NCBI RefSeq assembly: GCF_000154285.1
Contig: NZ_DS483475.1
Span: 186,001-250,000, forward strand
Reading direction: 5' to 3'
Length of the DNA stretch: 64,000 nucleotides
Source: Amedibacillus dolichus DSM 3991
GTDB lineage: Bacteria > Bacillota_I > Bacilli_A > Erysipelotrichales > Erysipelotrichaceae
Shown here: positions 61,208-64,000 of the stretch, piece after piece
Numbering within the stretch: the stretch's first letter is position 1
Layout: every line of letters begins with the position of its first letter
Made by a program: the position numbers and the translations under genes
The notes under the pieces: generated by a model
Seen by the model: the letters and a program-made list of their open reading frames with translations, nothing else
Database searches by the model: none
Told to the model about the DNA's origin: nothing

Positions 61208-62233
61208 CTATCCTTTCCGCTCTTTTTCCAAATATTCTTCCTGTTGTTTTTTCACAAGCTCATAGCCGATCTTTAAATCCTTCCTACATACCGCAATCTC
61301 CTTACTTGAGTCATACCCACGCGAAGGATCTAGCTTATCTGCAACGAAGAGAATACGATCATAATCTGTACGATTTCTTCCCTTCACATGATGAAAGACC
61401 GCCTGCCCAATATGCTTATCGTAAATAGCATACTGTGTCCGTATATAATGCGCCCCGATATACCCATGCCAAATCGCACGCGCTTCCTGTTGAAGCTGTG
61501 GATAATAATATTTCATTTCCACAGCTGCGGATTCATAAGGCAGCTCCTTGCATACATCATGCACCAATCCCATCAAATATGCCGTATGCTCATCTAAATG
61601 ATGTGCCTTAGCTAGTTCAACACATAGTCTTGCTACACTTACACTATGTCGATATCGCTTTTCACTCATGACATTCTGTACCATGCCTTCTATATACAAA
61701 CCTTTTTTTCCGATATACATGCGTACCGATTTGGGAAGCATATACAGCTTCTTACCCTGTCGTATTTCTTGACTGGAAACATCGTATAGTTCCATAGCGA
61801 CTTTATGAAAATCATTTGGTGCTTCAATTTCTTCGCTACCGCGTGAAAACACATAAAAGTCGATTTCTTGTTTCAATTCTTCACTGCTTTTCCAATCCGG
61901 GAAACGAATTGCCTGATCCATACCGATAAGCCAACAAAATTCATGCATCGGATATTGCTTTTTTAATCTTTTTACGGTATCTATCGTATAAGAGGTTCCA
62001 CCCAGCTGCTGTTCCAAGGTACATACCTTCATACGTCGATAGCCATAAATCGCACGCTTTATCATAAAACAGCGATCTGCAAAAGAGGCTTGCTGTCCCT
62101 GCTTTAACGGAGTGCTGAAGGTCGGCATGAACCAAACCTCATCAATCGCTAACTTCTTCAAGGCTGTTTTCGCAATTTGCAAATGTCCGAGATGAATCGG
62201 ATCAAAGCTGCCTCCCAATATAGCAATTCGCAT
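61208..62233 (-). CDS. nadD: NadD-YqeK fusion: nicotinate-nucleotide adenylyltransferase / HD hydrolase
   Basis: 341 residues from ATG 62233 (GGAG upstream). Residues 1-about 190 are NadD: ILGGSFDPIHLGHLQIAKTA, MPTFSTPLK, and GTSYTIDTVKRL. The rest is a YqeK-type HD domain: RYRHSVSVARLCVELAKAHH, GLVHDVCKELP and WHGYIGAHY. Bacillus has these as two adjacent genes; here they are one. The HD half probably hydrolyses diadenosine tetraphosphate. Confidence 0.93.
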   Translation of the reverse strand: MRIAILGGSFDPIHLGHLQIAKTALKKLAIDEVWFMPTFSTPLKQGQQASFADRCFMIKRAIYGYRRMKVCTLEQQLGGTSYTIDTVKRLKKQYPMHEFCWLIGMDQAIRFPDWKSSEELKQEIDFYVFSRGSEEIEAPNDFHKVAMELYDVSSQEIRQGKKLYMLPKSVRMYIGKKGLYIEGMVQNVMSEKRYRHSVSVARLCVELAKAHHLDEHTAYLMGLVHDVCKELPYESAAVEMKYYYPQLQQEARAIWHGYIGAHYIRTQYAIYDKHIGQAVFHHVKGRNRTDYDRILFVADKLDPSRGYDSSKEIAVCRKDLKIGYELVKKQQEEYLEKERKG

Positions 62234-62234
62234 A

Positions 62235-62519
62235 TTATATCTCCAACTTGTTTTTCTTACTGCGGCGATACAATATAACCGTATGTCCGATGATTTGCAC
62301 AACCTCGCTATGCGTTGCTGCCGAAAGTTCGATTGCCGCCTCATTCGGAGTGATCGGACATGTTTTTAATAGTGATAGTTTCACCAATTCATGAGCTTCT
62401 AAAGAATCTTGCAGCGTTTTAATCAAATTCTCGCTAATTGCATCTTTTCCTATTTGAAACAATGCTTTTCTTGTCTGCGCAATACCACGCAATTCACTTT
62501 TTTGTTTACCTGTTAACAT
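62235..62519 (-). CDS. yqeI: CRM-domain RNA-binding protein YhbY/YqeI
   Basis: 94 residues. MLTGKQKSELRGIAQTRKAL, FQIGKDAISENLIKTLQDSL and a VQIIGHTVILYRRSKK end match the YhbY family with the GxxG-like RNA loop. Binds 23S precursor in ribosome assembly. One base before nadD. Confidence 0.94.
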   Translation of the reverse strand: MLTGKQKSELRGIAQTRKALFQIGKDAISENLIKTLQDSLEAHELVKLSLLKTCPITPNEAAIELSAATHSEVVQIIGHTVILYRRSKKNKLEI

Positions 62520-62520
62520 C

Positions 62521-63597
62521 TTATATCATTGCCTTTCTAAATGTTACATTACCGTTTTTTGGTACATATACAACAATCTCATCAAGTTTTCCGCTGATAC
62601 AAAACCAACCTAGACCATGTATCACCACATCAAGCTTTCCATCAACACCATGATGTTCAAAGCGCTGCTGCTCCTCTAAACTAGCAATGGTCGGTGAAAG
62701 CATTTCTGCGTAATGCTTCTTCCAAAGCTCCTCAGCCTTTGGCTGCTTCGAGCGATGCAGCTTTAGATTTTCGCTGAAATAAGCGACACAGCTTACCTGT
62801 TCACAGCCGATAAGATCCAAGCGCACCAAACCGCCTAAAGACATCGTAGAAGCTTCGTATAGCTGATATACTCGAGGCTTTAGTGGCTTTAAAGGAATGA
62901 CTTGCTTCAATAAACGATCATCGACATGCGTCAATAAAGAATCCTCGCGTGTAAGTCCGGGAGTATCGTATAAAAGATAATCGTGATGCAAAATCGCATT
63001 GACATCTAAGGTTGTTCCCGGGTGGCGGGAGGTCGTTAGCTGACGACTATCACACATCGCATTCAGCAGGGTACTTTTTCCGGCATTTGCCATTCCCATG
63101 ACCACTACATCACGTCCCTTTCGATAGTAATCAATGGCTTGCTCTACCTGTTCGATACTATCATTATATTCTTCATGTGCATGCTTTGCCAAATCACCGC
63201 AAATCACAATGCCCGAAACAACGATTCCCAATTCTTTTAAACGAGATAGAATAAACTTCCCTAGTTTTTCATTCCCCAAGGTTGCCGGTAAAAGATCGCG
63301 CTTGGTCGCTACCAAAACAATATCCTTTCCCAACAAATGACGGTTGATGCCATGAAGCATATTTGCCTCAAAATCAAAGACATCAACTACCCAAAGTACC
63401 AAAGCATTCATAGCTTGAATTTTTTGAAGTACCTCATAGCTGTCAATTCCCTGCTTCATTGAAATCGTTACATCGTCATAGTGAATGATACGAAAGCACC
63501 GCTGACACAAATCCGCATCTTTTTTTGGTGTATAGCCAAGTGCCTTAGCATCTTCACTTTGTAAGACAACCCCACACCCCTTGCATTTTCTAGTCAT
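62521..63597 (-). CDS. yqeH: Circularly permuted GTPase YqeH
   Basis: 358 residues from ATG 63597 (GGAG 6 bases upstream). N-terminal zinc site CKGCG...CQRCF; then G4 (ATKRDLL), G5, G1 GMANAGKSTLLN, and G3 DTPGL in the permuted order. Assists 30S assembly. Overlaps the yqeG end by 8 bases. Confidence 0.95.
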   Translation of the reverse strand: MTRKCKGCGVVLQSEDAKALGYTPKKDADLCQRCFRIIHYDDVTISMKQGIDSYEVLQKIQAMNALVLWVVDVFDFEANMLHGINRHLLGKDIVLVATKRDLLPATLGNEKLGKFILSRLKELGIVVSGIVICGDLAKHAHEEYNDSIEQVEQAIDYYRKGRDVVVMGMANAGKSTLLNAMCDSRQLTTSRHPGTTLDVNAILHHDYLLYDTPGLTREDSLLTHVDDRLLKQVIPLKPLKPRVYQLYEASTMSLGGLVRLDLIGCEQVSCVAYFSENLKLHRSKQPKAEELWKKHYAEMLSPTIASLEEQQRFEHHGVDGKLDVVIHGLGWFCISGKLDEIVVYVPKNGNVTFRKAMI

Positions 63598-64000
63598 CAA
63601 ATTCTCCTTTCGTCAAACGTCCGCTAAGCTTCAGCAAACGAAAAATAATAGCTTCGAAAAACCGATTAAATTTTGTAAAGGATAAATCCCGTTCTACTAC
63701 CGGTGCACTTAAAATCGTATAAAAACCCATTAGATTTGCACCGAGCATATCCGTTAAAAGCTGATCGCCGAGTACCGCCACTTCCTGCTTGGAAAGCGCA
63801 AAATCTTTTACTATTCTACGATATGTTTTCGGCAGAGGCTTCATCGCAAAAGAATAGCCTGCTACATCAAGTTCACTTACAAAGCGCTGCACTCGCTCTT
63901 CCACATTATTGCTGATGAACACGATACGTATTCCCGCATTTTTCATACTTTCAACAAAGGTATGCACGTCTCTATCCGGCAGAGGTTCATCGTGTGCCAC
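63590..64000 (-). CDS. yqeG: HAD phosphatase YqeG (partial, 5' end outside window)
   Basis: About 136 residues are seen, starting after the catalytic DxDxT (the visible start AHDEPLPDRDVHTFVESM follows LDNTLV in relatives). Motif II (IVFISNN), the Lys, and GDQLLTDMLGANLMG motif III/IV are present. YqeG family, upstream of yqeH in Bacillota. Confidence 0.88.
   Translation of the reverse strand: MAHDEPLPDRDVHTFVESMKNAGIRIVFISNNVEERVQRFVSELDVAGYSFAMKPLPKTYRRIVKDFALSKQEVAVLGDQLLTDMLGANLMGFYTILSAPVVERDLSFTKFNRFFEAIIFRLLKLSGRLTKGEFDD

Noticed and set aside
1-64000. tRNA or rRNA genes, insertion sequences
   Set aside because: None was recognised by reading; transposase motifs and tRNA cloverleaf patterns were not found. 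A tRNA scan would settle this.

Overview
The window looks like a low-GC Gram-positive (Bacillota) chromosome carrying an integrated siphovirus-type prophage. The host gene order (ymfF/ymfH, ftsK, pgsA-cinA-recA-rny-ymdB, gpsB-rnpB, recU-ponA, ypmB-dnaD-nth, yqeG-yqeH-yqeI-nadD/yqeK-yqeL-yqeM) is the one known from Bacillus relatives. The nadD-yqeK fusion suggests an Erysipelotrichia or Mollicutes-related member. That placement is inference, because no rRNA or other marker is present. The genetic code is standard: many genes end in TGA, often in ATGA overlaps.

Prophage, 1 to about 35,000. The left end lies outside the window, so lysis genes and one attachment site are not seen. From 1 to 18,340 the minus strand carries the late genes, read right to left: late regulator, terminase, portal, minor head protein with a toxin-like tail domain, scaffold, P22-type coat, head-tail connectors, tail tube, tape measure, Dit, Gp37-like baseplate protein and a collagen-like fibre protein. 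Before the late genes lies a promoter-leader-terminator unit (18,130-18,337) with four RNA hairpins. From 18,340 to 29,282 the minus strand carries early genes for replication and recombination: PD-(D/E)XK exonuclease, Rad52-like annealing protein, Ref/HNH-like nuclease, NinB-like protein, DnaD-type initiator with phased iteron-like repeats, sliding-clamp-like protein and SSB. Embedded among them is a ubiquitin-like cassette: a beta-grasp Ub-like protein, a ThiF/E1-like enzyme, an unknown protein and an E2-like protein.

From 29,283 to 34,802 lies the control region: two duplicated modules of a ribbon-helix-helix gene facing a small hairpin RNA, a HicAB toxin-antitoxin pair, a third hairpin RNA, a Cro/CI switch with three operators, a DUF6978/DUF1828-like pair, an ImmA/IrrE protease and a tyrosine integrase. 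Direct repeats that look like integrase arm sites follow the integrase.

Host chromosome, 35,000-64,000. The left part is a minus-strand block: a short SSB, two M16 peptidases, FtsK, an RNase J2-like protein, MiaB, ferredoxin, YmdB, RNase Y, RecA, CinA, PgsA, RodZ, RNase P RNA and GpsB. Two class A penicillin-binding proteins flank recU on the plus strand; the second has FIVAR-like modules inserted between its glycosyltransferase core and its linker. The right end is the nth-dnaD-ypmB group and the ribosome-assembly/NAD cluster ending in a truncated yqeG.

The most unusual items are the phage Ub-like cassette beside a clamp-like gene, the structured late leader, the paired hairpin RNAs with complementary loops, and the toxin-like extension of the minor head protein.
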